The notes beneath the pieces are model-generated. The model was given only the letters and a program-made list of their open reading frames with translations, made no database searches and had not been told where the DNA came from. Of a DNA stretch of 64,000 nucleotides, positions 10,659 through 23,800 are shown one piece after another. The stretch comes from Edaphochlamys debaryana. Its lineage: Eukaryota > Chlorophyta > Chlorophyceae > Chlamydomonadales. Positions within the stretch are counted from its first letter, which is position 1. The number at the start of each line of letters is the position of its first letter. Both the position numbers and the translations under genes were made by a program. Location: the NCBI GenBank assembly GCA_016858145.1, contig JAEHOE010000120.1:124001-188000 (forward strand). The letters are read 5' to 3'.

Positions 10659-13600
10659 TTTCGTGACAGGGACCGACAGGGAGACCGACAGGGAGATTAA
10701 ACGGCCGGTTGTAGCATGGTACGGAGCCTGTGGTGCGTGGGTTTGGTTAGATAGGGTAAGTGACGTGATCGTCACACTAGGGCACACCGGCACTGTGCCC
10801 CGCACCCTGAATCCCCTGCTTAAGACCCTGGGCGTCACGGCCCCCGAGGCCAAAGCCTGCTGCCACAGCCTGCACCGGCACGCGGTGAGCCGCCTCAAAA
10901 GCATCGTGAAAACCTACAGGACCCTCCGGCCAGGATGAGCAAAAGGGTGCGGAGGCACCCCCATGGTGGCGGGTCTTGGGCTAAAACCCCCGCCCTCCTT
11001 AGATATTTCTATTTCTGTTTCTCTCATCAGAGCAGGCAGTGACGTGATGAGCAAGGTAATAGGTCGCAGGCCCACGCAGAAAGGTCCGGCCGTGGACAGA
11101 GGGCATGGGCAACCTCGGGCAACCCCCCGTCTCTCGTGCCTTCGGTACCAATGTTATTCGTTTGCTGGTGGCCTCCCCGCTCGGGGGCTTTGTGTCGAGG
11201 AAGTCACCATCAATCGTGGATGTGCATGGGAGGTTGGGCCGTGGACAGGATAGGCATGGGACATGTGTCGTGCACCTCTCAGGAGGAAGCGCAGGCTGAG
11301 AGGAGAACAGCGGTCTGGGCTTGGTGGACCTGGCCCTGGGAGGGCGGTACTGGCTTGCCCCATCCATTGACAGTTTCTGGGGGAAGGTAATGGGTAAGAA
11401 CTTCTGCTGACGTCTCGCTGCTGGCCGGCTGTGAGAGGTTGAGGTTGGGCCGCGGTCTGGGCGACAGGGCATCAGTGCAATAACGCTTTCATGCCTTTCA
11501 GTACCTGTGAGCTGTCTGTGGGAGCAAGGACCCAGGTCAGGCTGTCATCATTCTGGGAGGGGGGGTGAGGCGGGGTGGCGGACGTGTGCTGGGGCACTCG
11601 GGGGCAAGCGGACGTGTGCAAGCCGGTGGGCCATGGGATGTGGGGGTAAACGGCAGCGTGCTTGGACACTTGATGAGGCTAATGCGGGCTGGCTAGGGCC
11701 CTTGGGACAGGGGCAACTGCGGTCAATGAGGCCCGCTAGTGCGGAAGAAGGCATGGCTCAAGTGGTCCCAGGCAGGGCCACTGGGCTAGGGCTAGACCAT
11801 GCTGGCGGTGTGGGGACAGTGTGGTCAACAACAAGCTGGGTCAAGGCCATGTGCGGTAGGCCAAGTACCGGTATGTCGAGCAGTTGGTGGTTGTATGCGA
11901 GGCTGATGGGTGCGGCCTACACGAGTGGGGGCCGCGGGCCCGCCGCCCGGAAGTGAGCATGGGTTAGGCATGTGGAGCGTCGGGCCCAGGCTGCGTGGTA
12001 AGGACGGGGCAGCGTTGGGGGCACTACGGGACGCGCTGGGATGGCGAGCGCAGGCTGCTGCGATGGCTAGCCCTCGCAATGGTGTGGGGCACGGCACACT
12101 CCGTCGAGGCTGGGGTCGAGGCAAGTTGTGGCGCAGAAAGTTTGAGTGATTACATAAGCACGGCATCCTTTGTATGACAATGCACAAGCCGCTACCTCTT
12201 GCGCGGCGAAGTCCAACAGTGGCAGAACCGGGCACGAATAGGCCCGCTATCACGAGGCATTAGGCGGGCATCCGCAGCAAAGGCGCTGCGAGGTCCGCAC
12301 AGCCGATAGAAATGACTTGTGAAGAGTGGCTCAGGTGGTAAACGGTCGCAACAGCTCGGAAGCCTCCTGGCCCAAATACTCAGCTGCGGCACGCCAGCGG
12401 GCGCGTCAGACGGGAGCGTAAACGCCAGCCCCCAAAACTCAAGAATAGCTACAACACAAACTGAAAGCCTCCGTAGCCCTCAGGTGTCTTATTGCCCATC
12501 TGTTATTGATGGGGGCGCCAGAAAGCGGCGCCGCCAGGGCATGCGAAGCCGGGCCGCCTCCGCAGGCCAGCCCGGACGCAAGGCCACAGGCCAGAGACAA
12601 GCCTAGGGAGACGGGGACGAGTCCCCAACCGAGACAGCGACTGCAGACCGGCGCCGGGCGCTGTGTAGAGTATCCGCGCCCCTGCCGAAACAGCCCGAAC
12701 ACGCGAGCAGCTGGAGAGGACTGCATCCGTATCGCATGCCGCAGCCGCGCACTCGTCTCGTTAATCCCCCATGCACAAACTCTTTCCTGCCCCCTGCAGC
12801 TCTCCGCAATACCCCCGCAGCACCGCCCCTGGCGCACTGGCACGCCGGCAGGCAGGGGCTAAACAAAGGGGGACACGCATTACTTCACACAACAGAAGAC
12901 GTCACACGGGGGTGTCACCGGTAATCAACGGGCGAGCCGGCGAACATGTTAAAAGCTTCAGGACACCCACCACACGCCGACGACAAATGGGCGACGACAG
13001 GCGTGGACCCGCCGAGCCTGGAAGTCCAGAGCAGCCTCCGCTGAAAGGGGCAACGCCCACAACCCCCAGGTAGCAACCCTTGTGGCCCTGAACCCGCACA
13101 CATCCCTCCCGGAAAGTGATGCACAGCAATGGCACTCCTCGAACGCCAACCTCTCACCAAAAGGGGAAGATGCGGGGAGCAGCGGGGGCGAACACAGGCG
13201 AACGCCCCCCAAAGCTTCAAGGCGGCAACCCACGCACTGGCAGGCGATACAGTAGCAGCGGACCGCGAGACGCGGGCGCTTGCCCGCCGTCATTCTCCGG
13301 TAGATACGAGCATCCATCACTCCGTCTTCCAGGCGACCCGACGGCAGCCCCGCTCCCCCCCCTGCACACCCCCCAACCGAACGTCAGCAAGCCAAATCCT
13401 CAAGCCCTTGCACACACACAGACGGCCTGTCGCCAACACCCCAGTCTTCGGGGCACAGTCTTCTCATAAGCGCTCAAGTCGAGCTGCCGAGGTCCAAAAC
13501 TCCCCGGGACGTACCCTCGCGGCGCTCCTCCATACAAGCGGCGCCCACACAGACTCAACACGGATGGGCGAAGGCCCCCCTCCCCCTCCCCAGCTGCACG

Positions 13601-13794
13601 CCTTCCTAGCCACACCCACCGTGGGCAGCCCCCGTTAGGCTATTCTTCCCCCTGCAGAAGCCCATGCCCCAATCTCCATCACCCCCGCGCTTAACCTTGA
13701 CGTAGTATCATCAAGCCACAGCGGCTCATCAAGGAAAACGTATCGGACCGATCCCAAACCCAGACAACGCAGCCCGCCCGCCTAGGCCGGCCGC
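10659..13794. other. 3.1-kb region with no recognised gene
   Basis: The first bases repeat 'GACCGACAGGGA' about two and a half times. A plus-strand frame at 10784-10938 reads like protein (HTGTVPRTLNPLLKTLGV…, ending TYRTLRPG then TGA) but matches nothing I know; it may be a fragment of a mobile element. The 10-mer GTGACGTGAT occurs at about 10760 and 11040. From about 12.1 kb the base composition becomes more A/C-rich. No exon chain or RNA gene was found. The end next to 13.8 kb should include the 3' UTR of the minus-strand gene. Confidence 0.35.
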
Positions 13795-16700
13795 TCACGC
13801 CGCCGCCAGCACCTGGCGGTTGGCGTGGCAGCCCTGGCACAGCGCCGTGATGGAGAAGATGGTCGTGTGCCCGCGCGAGCAGCATACCTCGCCCGAGTCG
13901 GCGCGCATCGACGGCCGCGCGCCGCCGCAGCCGCACTCGCCGGCGCGGGTGGTGGCCACAGCTGTCTCGGCGTCCATGCACATGCGGCGGCGGCCGCAGT
14001 CGTTGCAGGAGGCCATGATGGACAGCAGCAGCGGCGGCAGCGTGCAGTGGCACTGCTCGCAGGGGTCGATCTCGGAGCAGGAGCCCGAGCCGTGGTGGCC
14101 CTTGCCGCCGCCGCCGCCCAGCGTCTTGACGTCGGGCTTGACGTCCTCGTCGTCGTCCGGCTTGCACCCCACGACGGCGCCGCAGCGGCTGCGGCGCGCG
14201 GGCGGCGGCGGCGGCGGCGGCGGGGCGGGCTGCTGGTTGTTCAGGTCCACCACCTGGTGCAGGCCGCCAAGGGCCGACATGAGGGTGTCGACCTGGGAGG
14301 AGCGAGGGCGCGAGGGGCAACGCGGACCCAATGTCAGGAGACTGTGACATGTGCAGTAGGCAGCAGGTACGTATGGGAGGGCTTGGGATTCAAGCTTAGG
14401 ACCCCAACACGCTCCTCATGTACATAGTAGCCGCTCACCTGGTAGTGGCCCATCTGGAAGCCCAGGTGGAAGGGCGTGACGCCCGTGTCCGTGCGCAGGT
14501 GCGTGAAGGCCGCGGGCCAGCCGCAGTGGTCCAGCAGCAGCAGCCCCACGCGCGCGTCGTCCAGCATGGCGGCCAGGTGCAGCGGCGTGATGCCGGCCGG
14601 GCCGGCAGCGTCCACGCGCCAGCGGTAGCCGTGGCTGTCGCCCCAGGCCAGCATGCCAGCCAGCAGCGGGATCGAGCCGGAGCGGACCGCGCGGTGCAGC
14701 AGCGTCAGGCCGCGGCTGTCCTTCTCCTTCTCCGAGCCGGCGGCGGCGCCCGCGGCGGCGGCCGAGGGCACGGACGCGGCGTGGATGGCGGCGACCATCT
14801 CGGCGGCGCAGGAGCAGCGCGCGCAGGCGAGCGGCAGCACGGCCGAGGCCACGGCCGCCCAGCCCATGTCGCAGGCCATGGCCAGCAGGCGGCGCGCCTT
14901 GAGCGCCACGGCGGCGTGCGGCAGCTGCGCGGCCACGCCCGGCTGGCCGGCGATGTGCTGCAGCACGATGGCCATGTCCTGCATCAGCGCCTCCACCACG
15001 TGGGTCGGGATCGGGCCGCCGCGCACGTCCAGCCTGGGCGGAAGGTGGAAGTGGGTTGGGCGGAAGCCAGTGAGGAGATGTAAGAGGCAGGGCGGAAGCG
15101 CCGCCGCAAGAGATCCCATTTGGGTTTGGAGCGATGTGGGGTATATGTACTTTTGGCCGGACCCATTTTAACTGGCGCTCGGAAGTGGGTCGGGAGCGCA
15201 ACAAGGAAGCCCGCAAACCCCTCAAGCCGCGTGCTCCGCCAGGCCCCCCAGTCATTTCCACCCGCCGGCGCTCACTTGTTAAGCTCCTCCACCAGCACCT
15301 CATCGCGAGCCACCAGCAGCTGCTTGGCGGGGCTCAGGTAGGCGCCGCGGCTGACCTCCACCCACACGGGGCCGCACACGTCGGGCAGCGGCGGCAGGCG
15401 CACAACGGCGCGGTGCGCGGACAGGGCCTGCACGTGCGCCTTGAGGTGGCGGTTGCCCCAGCGCAGGATCACCTGAGAGCAGGAAAGGCGATGGGCGACG
15501 GTTGATCAGTAATGAAGCGCGCATCCGGTAGCGGCATAATTACCGCTCCTTCAGCTTCCTTCAGCTAAGACCGCTACCGGAGACACCTTTCAAAAACAAG
15601 CCCAAGCCCCTGCTCCCCCCAGCGCCTCACCGAGCAGCCCGACGCGTCCAGGTTGTTGCCGTGCAGCTTGAGCACCACGGGCTGCCCCGCCACGGCCGCC
15701 AGCGGGCCCAGGCGCCGCACAACTGGGAAGCGCCCGTCGCCGCGCGACACGCCGGCGGGGTCCACCTTGCCCTCGCGCACCAGCAGCAGGTCCGTGCCCA
15801 GCTGCAGCGTGTAGGTGCCCGAGTGCCAGAACGGGCAGCCCGTGCGCGTCAGCAGGTGCTCTGCGAACGCCGGCAGCGCGTCGGGCGCCTCGGCCTGCGC
15901 CGCGCCGCGCTCGTCCACCAGCACCTGCACCGTCAGGAACACGCAGCCGGGGCGGATGGACGCCTCCATGGCCAGCGGCGCCGAGGCCAGCCACGAGGTG
16001 ACCTGGTTGCGCAGGTCGGCGGGCAGGTCGGCGGGCGTCTTGTTGAAGAGCTTCATGCTGAGGCGGATCATGCGGTGCTCGCTCTCGAAGGCGGGCGAGA
16101 ACTCGTTGCGGCCGGCCAGGATGTCGCGGGCCAGGCCGTACGTGCGCGCCTGGTCCGAGCCGTCCGAGCCCGACTCCGGGCTGGCGACCATGGCGCCCAG
16201 GCCCATGGCGCCGCCGGGGGTGGGCAGTGCGGGGTGCGTGGGCACGCCCAGCAGCAGCCGCAGCGCGTGCAGCTGTGCGGGGCTCTGCATCAGGCACGCC
16301 AGCAGCTTGCCTACGTCGCCGTCAAAGGCCACACCGCCAGCGCCCACAGCCGCGGCGGCAGCGGCAGCGGCGCCCGCCGCCCCGGCGTCCGCGGTGGCCG
16401 CCTTGCCCTTGGCCTGCTCAGCCTGAGCGCGACGCCGGCGGCGCGCGTTGTGCTTCGAGAGCTGGTCGCGGCAGCTCTTGCGGTTGCCGTCGAAGGCAGT
16501 CAGGTCGTGGAAGCGGCCGCACTGCTGGCAGAAGCGCTGCAGACGGCCGTCCTTCATGACCTGCGCAGAGGAAGGGGAGGCAAGTTTGAACAATATCCCG
16601 ATAAAATTCTCAGAAAACGGCCGTGTCCGGCCAAAGCATACCCCATCTGCAGACGAGCACCGCGTGGCTTCGGATCATTGCAGCCGCCCCGCACCTGCTG

Positions 16701-18244
16701 CAGCTTGATGTGCACGTCGCAGATGCGGTAGCGCTGGTGGTACTCCTGTTGGGCGCGTGAGCACATGCGAGCCGGTCAGCCGCCAAGCCCAGGCAAGGCA
16801 CTGCTGGCTCTGATCGTCCCTCCTAAGCATTGCCCCCGCGCCTGTCAGAGCTGATTGCAAGTCCAGGAGTTTCAAAGACCCCAAGTACAGATCCAGCAAG
16901 ACCCCGCCGCACCTTGAGGTTGGTCAGGTCCTTGCCGCAGCCGGGCACCTGGCACACCATGAGGCCGTCGTCGTACACGTCGTTCAGCGCCACCACGTCG
17001 CCCAGGACGGGGTGCTGGGGCGCCTGGGCGGGGCCGCGGGCGGGGGCGGGGGCGCGGCGCGCGACCTCCTCCTCGTCCTCGCTGTCGCTGATGGCAAAGT
17101 CCGACATCTCGCCGGCGATGGCAGCGGGGCCGCCGTGGTGGCCGTGGCCATGCTGGCCCTTGGGCGCCGGGGGCGGCGCCTTGTTAGAGCTGTCGGCCTG
17201 CTGGCGGCCGCCGCTGCAGGTGGGCCCCATGTTGCGGTTGCCGCTGCAGCAGGGCGGCTTGGCGTTGTCCGCCGAGGCCTGCAGCGAGGTGGTGTCGTTG
17301 GTGGAGCCCAGCGCGGGGGAGGGCAGCGCCGAGGGCACGGCGATGCTGGCCTGCTGGTTAAAGATGCCCGAGGTGGGGCCCTGCATAGCCGGCATGGCCA
17401 TGGCCGGAGCGCACTGCGCGTGGCCCGGGAAGCCGGGCAGCCCCAGGCCGGGCATCTGCAGCGCCATGGCCTGCGCGCCCCAGCCCATGGCCGCGAGCTG
17501 GCCACCGCCCCCGAAGAAGTTGGGCGCGGCAGCCGCAGCGGCGGCCGCGGCGGCAGCCACAGAGCCCGGGTTGCTGAGGTCCGGCATGCCCGGCCAGGCC
17601 ATATGGGCCTGCCCCATGCCCATGCCCATTTGCATGTGCGGGCCACCGGCCGCTGCGACCTGGGCCGCGACGGGCATCGGGGGCGGGGGAGCCAGCATGG
17701 GGCCGTGGCAAGCCATGCTCGCTCCGCCGCAGGTCTCGGGCTTCTGCATCATGCCTTGCAGGGCCGTCTGCAGCGGCCCCGCGACGGCCTGTTGCGCATT
17801 GTGGCCCTGCAGAGCGCTGCAGCAAGCGCCCGCAGCGCCCGCGGCTGGTCGCGATGCACCGCCGTGCGCGCCATGTCCCGGAGCGCAGGCCGCGTGCTGC
17901 TGCTGCTGGGCGACAGGAGCGCCGGAGGTAGCCGTGTGCTCTGCCATCTTACGCCGCTTTAAGGCCTGGCAGCAGGCCACGTTCGGCACCTCCTTGGGCG
18001 CGGCGAACATATTGAACGGGTCCCAGTTCCAATCCTCCACAGCCCATGTCTGGTCATCGCCTGTCCAAAATGACGGAGAAAGCCAGGTCAAGCTGGGGCG
18101 AAGCCAGGCATCAGAGCCGCATCGCGTGACTCCCGTGCAGGCCGCACCTTGCAGCAGGAACGGGTCCAGGTCACTGCTGGTGATCGAATTGGCCCTCTCT
18201 GACCCCGCTTCATCGTCGTTGAAGATGTTCTGGAAGTCGGCCAT
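13795..18244 (-). CDS. CRR1: CRR1-like copper-response regulator (SBP domain, ankyrin, Cys-rich tail)
   Basis: Seven exons: 18148-18244, 16913-18060, 16695-16745, 15631-16560, 15276-15472, 14439-15033 and 13795-14292. All phases close, giving 1171 residues. The SBP zinc domain spans about 402-476 and is split by two introns: C-x4-C-x16-C-x2-H, then C-x2-C-x3-H-x11-C, followed by a basic KHNARRRRR nuclear signal. Ankyrin repeats lie at about 916-1006 (GLTLLHRAVRSGS, GITPLHLAAMLDD, GVTPFHLGFQMGH). The last exon has 15 cysteines, many in C-x-C or C-x2-C pairs. In Chlamydomonas CRR1 binds GTAC cores and switches on genes for copper deficiency and hypoxia; the tail acts in metal responses. That function is transferred from the family. 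The start MADFQNIFND is chosen over an in-frame upstream ATG (18433) because the upstream part reads like UTR. Confidence 0.88.
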
Positions 18245-20886
18245 GGCGAATAGCTGGCGAGTGAAACCTGAGGCAGCCCGACCGAGACGCATGTGAGGTT
18301 GATAGGCCTCCACAGCAGCCGAGCAAGCCGCGGAACACCGGAACCAGAGCGCCTGGGCGCGCAAGCGTGAGCCGCGCAACTGCGGAAGGGGTTGCGGCCC
18401 CACCAGCGCAGAGCCCGACGCCTCCGAGGCCACGTCGCAAGGGGGCTGGACAACAGATCAGCAGGCGCGCCACAGGGGCACAATTGGCTCACCCCGAGGT
18501 CAGGGCGCTCCACGTCGCAATTTGGCCCCAAAGCGGGTCCTAAGTTCTGGCTCTCCACGGGCGACTGATTGCTAGGCCGTCCGGTCCTCAAGGACGCTTC
18601 AAGGCCCCGCGCACAAGGGCGCGGTCGCTAGAAAGGCAGGCCTGACGAATTCGTGGAATGGTGCAAGAAGGGTGCTAGTGAAAGGTGCGTGGGGCCTCTC
18701 GCAGCCCGGCCCAATGAGAGAGCAACAGGAAGCGGTGATGAAGAAGCGGGGTGCACGCGAGGCCCGGCTTGGGGCTCGGATTTGCCATCTGCCTGCCGTA
18801 TGCCGTTATGCAACTTTCCGCTTGGGGTCCCAGCGCGCCTGGCCGCGCACGTATCCAATAGAGCGGCCGAGACTCTATGGCGCTGGACTTTCCCGGGGGG
18901 CTTCGGCGTAGTCTAGCGGAAGATCGGGTGTTTCGGAAACAGGTGTGGTTGCGGAGCGGCCTGTCGGGGAACTGCAACAGCTTCCCGTGGGCTGTGTGCC
19001 TTCACCGGGTCTGTTGCTGGGAGGCAGCTGAGGGGCGCTTTCGTTTTGAGACGGTCAAGCGCCGAAAGTGCCCCCCCTCACGGCCGATTACGCTGGCCGG
19101 TCCTGACGCGTCTGGCAGACAGCAGGCATATGCATTGTGCTGTCTAGGCCCTGAGTCGCGGGGCGACCAGTCGCGGTTTACCACCCGTTTCTTCGAGTCG
19201 GCCGTTCATCGAGAGGAAGCCCGCGCCTGGCGCTTCCGCAAGTCGCAGAGTGCAGGTCATGAGGGTGTCTATGCTTGACCACCTCACCATAGGCCTGGGC
19301 GATGGCAGGCCAACCGACGGTAGCGAATGGAGCGGGATGGGCACGCTCGCGTGTCCGAAGGCTGGCGGCGGCGAACCACAGATGGTAGCTGGTGTAGGCA
19401 GTCTCTCAGCTGGGGGCCTGGGGGTTTTAGCCTACGGGTTACGGAAAGCGCACGCGCCGTTTATGGCGCTGGCATGTCGTGGCACGCCGCTGGCAAGGGG
19501 CGGCACGAGACGGCGTAGCTCAGCCCCAAGCCTGGCAGGCCGGGTCCCGGTGAATACCTTTCGCATATAATAGCGCCCTGATGCCATGCACCATACATGG
19601 TGCACTCGGTGCACTGCTGTCACCTATTGCAGGGAGCCCACAACCGTTCCTCCCCGTCACCCACCCGTTGCTTGTCGAGGTCGGCACCGCCGCTCTCTGC
19701 GCCCAGTGCCCTGACGGAAGCTGGCATGGGGCACAGAGGCAGCCTCAGCAGGGGCCTCATTGCGACACTCTGAAAGCGCGACGTCCGCCAGGCGTTGATG
19801 CCGTGCACAAGGGGCCTCGCGGCCACGGTCTGTCCCAGGGTCCCAGGGTCCCCTGGTGTGTCCTCCTTTGCGTGTAACGCGCCAAGGGAGCGCCCGACGC
19901 CCCCAACTCGGAAGCAGCGATACCATCTTCATTCCGCCACGCAACGCCAGGTCTTACCAGGGGCCAGATCTCAACAAGTACCGGTAAGCGGAGGACCGAA
20001 GGGGCCAGCCCAGTGGGGTTTCGCCCGCCCGCGACACGGTGTAAGTGCAGCTGTGTCCCCCATGTCACGGTGGACGTGCGGGCTCCCGCCTCACCTGGCC
20101 CTCAATGCCCGTGGCTGCGTGGCAGGAGCGCATGACCGAGGGGTGGCTGGAGGCGGCTTGGTGCCCATGCCAACGTTTCTGCCAGTCCCAACGCGGCGAC
20201 ACAGCAGCAGAGCACAGCAGGAAGGCAGGCTCACACTGGCGGCATCACAGCAGCCGAGAGGCTCGGACCGGTGAGAAGGCCGAGCACCACTCCTGCCTAC
20301 CCCCCTGAGAGGAGAGGTACCAGCGTGTATCTGCGTGTCGCGGACTCTTGGAGCGCCGATTGAGGGCAAGCGGGCAATGCGACGTTGCGTGCTGCTAATT
20401 AGACTGAACGGCCTGCATCCTGTCATAGCGGCTGCAGTGTCCGGCTGGTCTGCACAAGCTGCGGGCGGGAATTGGAGAGGTCGCACGGGTGCGAGCAACG
20501 GGGTGCACGAAGGTATTGGCACGCGGCTGTGGTCAGTGAGGGGGGGGGGGAGGGGTAGCGACCGCGTGCCGGGGGTGGGGGTACCAGCACGGCACAGCTT
20601 GCCATGCTGGAGTCGAGCCGATCACACTCTGCATACAACTGCGACCCTGCGTGACCCTGCGTGACCTACATGACAGGGACGTGAAGGCGTCGACTTCCGC
20701 CCATTTGACTTGCACAGGCGTAGGAGGCACTTGGAGCGCACACCAACATGTTCGGGAGACGGCGGAAGGATGATGTGGGTGCAACCGTGCGTTGGCTAGC
20801 TTGATTGCGGCTGCCGAGCCGAAGCGCGCGATCATGGAGCGCGACAGCTGCCTCAGGGGCTGAACCTTGCGCCTGCACCTCCGCAG
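18245..20886. other. 2.6-kb region with no recognised exon
   Basis: It lies between the divergent 5' ends of the CRR1-like gene and the coiled-coil gene. It should contain the CRR1 promoter and one or more 5' exons of the coiled-coil gene, whose start codon I could not find. A strong donor motif (CCG|GTGAGAAG) sits at 20270-20271, and the acceptor for the first visible exon is at 20885-20886. The frame before that donor is not convincing. Short ORFs here show no family features. Confidence 0.35.
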
Positions 20887-23800
20887 CAACAGGATCGCGC
20901 CGAGCGCGAAGTGGCTTTCTGGAAGAGCGAGCTGGACAAGGTCGTCGCTGAGAAGAACACATGGGTAGAGAAGCACCACCAGGTGAAGCGGGGCCGCAGC
21001 GAACTTTCGCGGCCCACCCCCGTTCAGAGCAAAGCATGGCCAAACTCAGGACGTTATCGGAGAAGTCGCTGGGGGGTTTTGCAAGGCAGAAGTCTGGCAG
21101 AAGTCACCGTCCGCGTGCCGTCGGATTCCCCTCCGCGCCCTCCGCTGCAGGTGGTGGAGGACTGCGAGATGCTCCGCGCCGAGCTCTTCCTGGCGCAGCG
21201 CGAGGCGGCCTCCTCCCGGGCGCAGCTGGAGGTGATACGGCGCCAGGAGGAGTGCCGCGGTGGCACGGGCAGTGCCGCGGGCCCCCACGCGGGCTCCGTG
21301 GCCGGCACGCCGCGCGCGCTGGGCCCCTCGCAGTGCTCCACCCCCGCCAAGGGCCAGGCCCAGGGCCAGGGCCTGGGTGGCCCGGGCGCTCAGGGCGGCC
21401 GTGTGTCGCTGGTGGGCTCGGCGGTGGGGTGCTCGTTGGGCTCGCTGCCGGGCAGCCCCCAGACGGGTGGCCCCCGGCGCGGGGCCACGGCTGCGCTGGA
21501 GGAGCAGGTGGCGGACCTCAAGGTGGGCCGTGTTTGGAAGCGTCAGAGGGGGCGGTTGTGGGGGGTTTGGGGAAGTGAGGAGTGGCGCATGCGGGGAGGC
21601 GTGTGCCTGTGCGTGTATGCCAGGGGGCGAAGCTGGGGCAGTAAGGCGCGTGGATGTTTCAACTAAGTGGAATGTGCACAAACATCATGGGCTGCAAGGA
21701 AGCACGGAGCCTGCAGCAGCCTGCTATCACCCCGGCCGCTCTGCATCTTGCGCCTCCCCCAAGGCTGCCCTGCCCTACCCCCCGCCCCCATCCCCCACCC
21801 CCTGCCCCCCCGCCCCCCAGCGCGAGCTCTCCCGCATGGCCCGCGCGCTGTCCGCCGCCGAGGCCGCCTCCTACCAGTCCGACATGCGCTCGGCGCTGCT
21901 GGAGGAGCGGCTGGAGGACGCACACAGGCGGGGCGGGGGGGGAGGGGGGAAAGGGGGGGGGCCGCTGCAGGCGCTGGGGAGCTGCGGAGAGAGGGGTTGT
22001 GAACGAGGGGCGCTCGGGGCGTGCTTCGTACGCCCAGTTGACGTGCTTGATCCGGCCCCTGTTGTCCTTCCGCCATCCATGGCGGCGCGATCCCGCTCAC
22101 TCAAGCATCCCTGGTCCCTGCCCCCCTTTGTGATCCTACTCCCGCCCCGCAGGGAGCTGGCCGCTGCCCGGCGGCAGACCGAGTTCATGCGGAGCACCGC
22201 GGAGGCGCACCAGCGGGAGGCGGACGCGGTGGGGGGGGGAACGGGGTGGGGGCGGGTGGGGGGGGAGAGGGGGAGACCGTTTGGAGACGTGAGGAAGGCA
22301 CCCCAGGTGCAGCTCGCATGTGCGGATCCCAGGGTGGGGTCTGAGCCCTCACGTCCCCCCTGCCCTTTGTATCACCTTACACCCCTGTCTCCCGCCCCCC
22401 CCCCCCCCAGCTCCGCGCCGAGGTGCTGTCTCAGCGCGGCATCAACGACGAGACCGCCAACGAGACCACCAAGATACTGTCGGAGCTGTCGGCGGCGCAG
22501 GTGGGGGCGGGAACTGGGGACGCAACGGAGGGGTACTGCGGTACTGCATTGGACTCGGACTTAACCCCCCGATTGCGCACCCTCTTTACTGTCTGCCCCC
22601 CCCCCCCTCCCTTGACCTTTCTCCCTCCCTCCCCCCCTCCCCCCAGCTCCGCTGCGCCAAGCTGGCCTCAGAGCTGTCTCTCAAGGAGCAGATGCTGGGG
22701 CTGCTGCAGCTGCAGATCGGGGACATGGCGGCGGCGGCGGGATCCGGATCTGGAGGCGCGGGCGGCGGCGCCGCCGCCCTGGGCCCGCCCTCGGCCTTTG
22801 CCAGCCTCTCCTCCTCCCTGGCTGCGGCCCCGGGCCCGGGCGGCGGCGGGGGCCCCGCGGGCGGCTCCCTCTCGCTCTCCGTGTCGGGCCTGGGCCTGGC
22901 GGCGGCGGCCTCGGCCTCGGCGGCGGCAGCGGCGGGTGGCGGCGGCCGCGGCGGCTCCGCCGGCACCGGGGCGGCGGCGATCACTCCGCAGCCGTCGGCT
23001 GCGGCCGCCGGCGCCGCCGGGCGCTGGGCCGGCGGCGGCGGTGGCGGCGGCTCTGAGTGGCTGTCCGCCTCCGCCTCGGGGGGGCCGGCGGCTGTGTGCG
23101 TGGACTCACCACTGGACGGGGGCAAGGTGGGGCGGGCGGGAGGGGGCGGTTGGGGATGGATTGAGGATGGCGCGGAGGGTCGTTTCGAGGCTGGGAGTGC
23201 AACAGCAGGGAACAACGGAGCGAGGGCTGGGGCCCCGGCCCGCGCAATCAGGCTCACCCACCCCTATCGAGCAGCCATTCCCACCCCATCCCCACCCCCA
23301 GAGCCCCGAGCTGAATCCCCCCAGCAGCGCCGGCAGCGACGTGGTGCTGGGCCTGGGCGCCTCCACCGCCAGCTCCCTGGGGGGCGCCGGGGGCATGGGC
23401 CTGTGGGGCGCCGCCGCGGCCGCGCACGCCGCCGACCCCAGCCCCGGCCCCAGCCCCGAGCTGCGCACCTCGGCGGCGGCCTTCGGGGTGCGGAGCTCGG
23501 GGGCGGGGGCGCCGTCGTACACGGAGGCTGCCATGCAGGTGGGGGGGAGGGGATGGCGAGAGGATGGGCGGGATGGTGATGATGATGATGCCTGCCTGTC
23601 GCAGCGAGGGGTGCCGCGGCGCAGCCCAGCACTCCTGCTCCCACCTGGCCCCCGCTGCTCGCCGGTCCCTCCTCCGCCCGCAACGCCCCTCCCCCCCTCC
23701 CTCTCCCCCCCTCCCCGGCCGCAGGTGGAGGCCAAGGCCCCCCAACAGCTCAACCCCTCGGTGCTGCGCAAGAGCCTGTCCAAGGGCTTCGCGGCAGCAG

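Noticed and set aside
10659..11060. LTR or retroelement end suggested by repeated GTGACGTGAT and short GACCGACAGGGA repeats
   Set aside because: No paired terminal repeats, primer-binding site or target duplication could be shown.
16830..18296. Plus-strand 488-codon frame opposite CRR1 exon 2
   Set aside because: No domain; it is the antisense shadow of a long GC-rich exon that has clear homology on the minus strand.
18245..18433. Upstream in-frame ATG extending CRR1 by 63 residues
   Set aside because: The extension has no similarity or domain and reads like 5' UTR; MADFQNIF is a better start.
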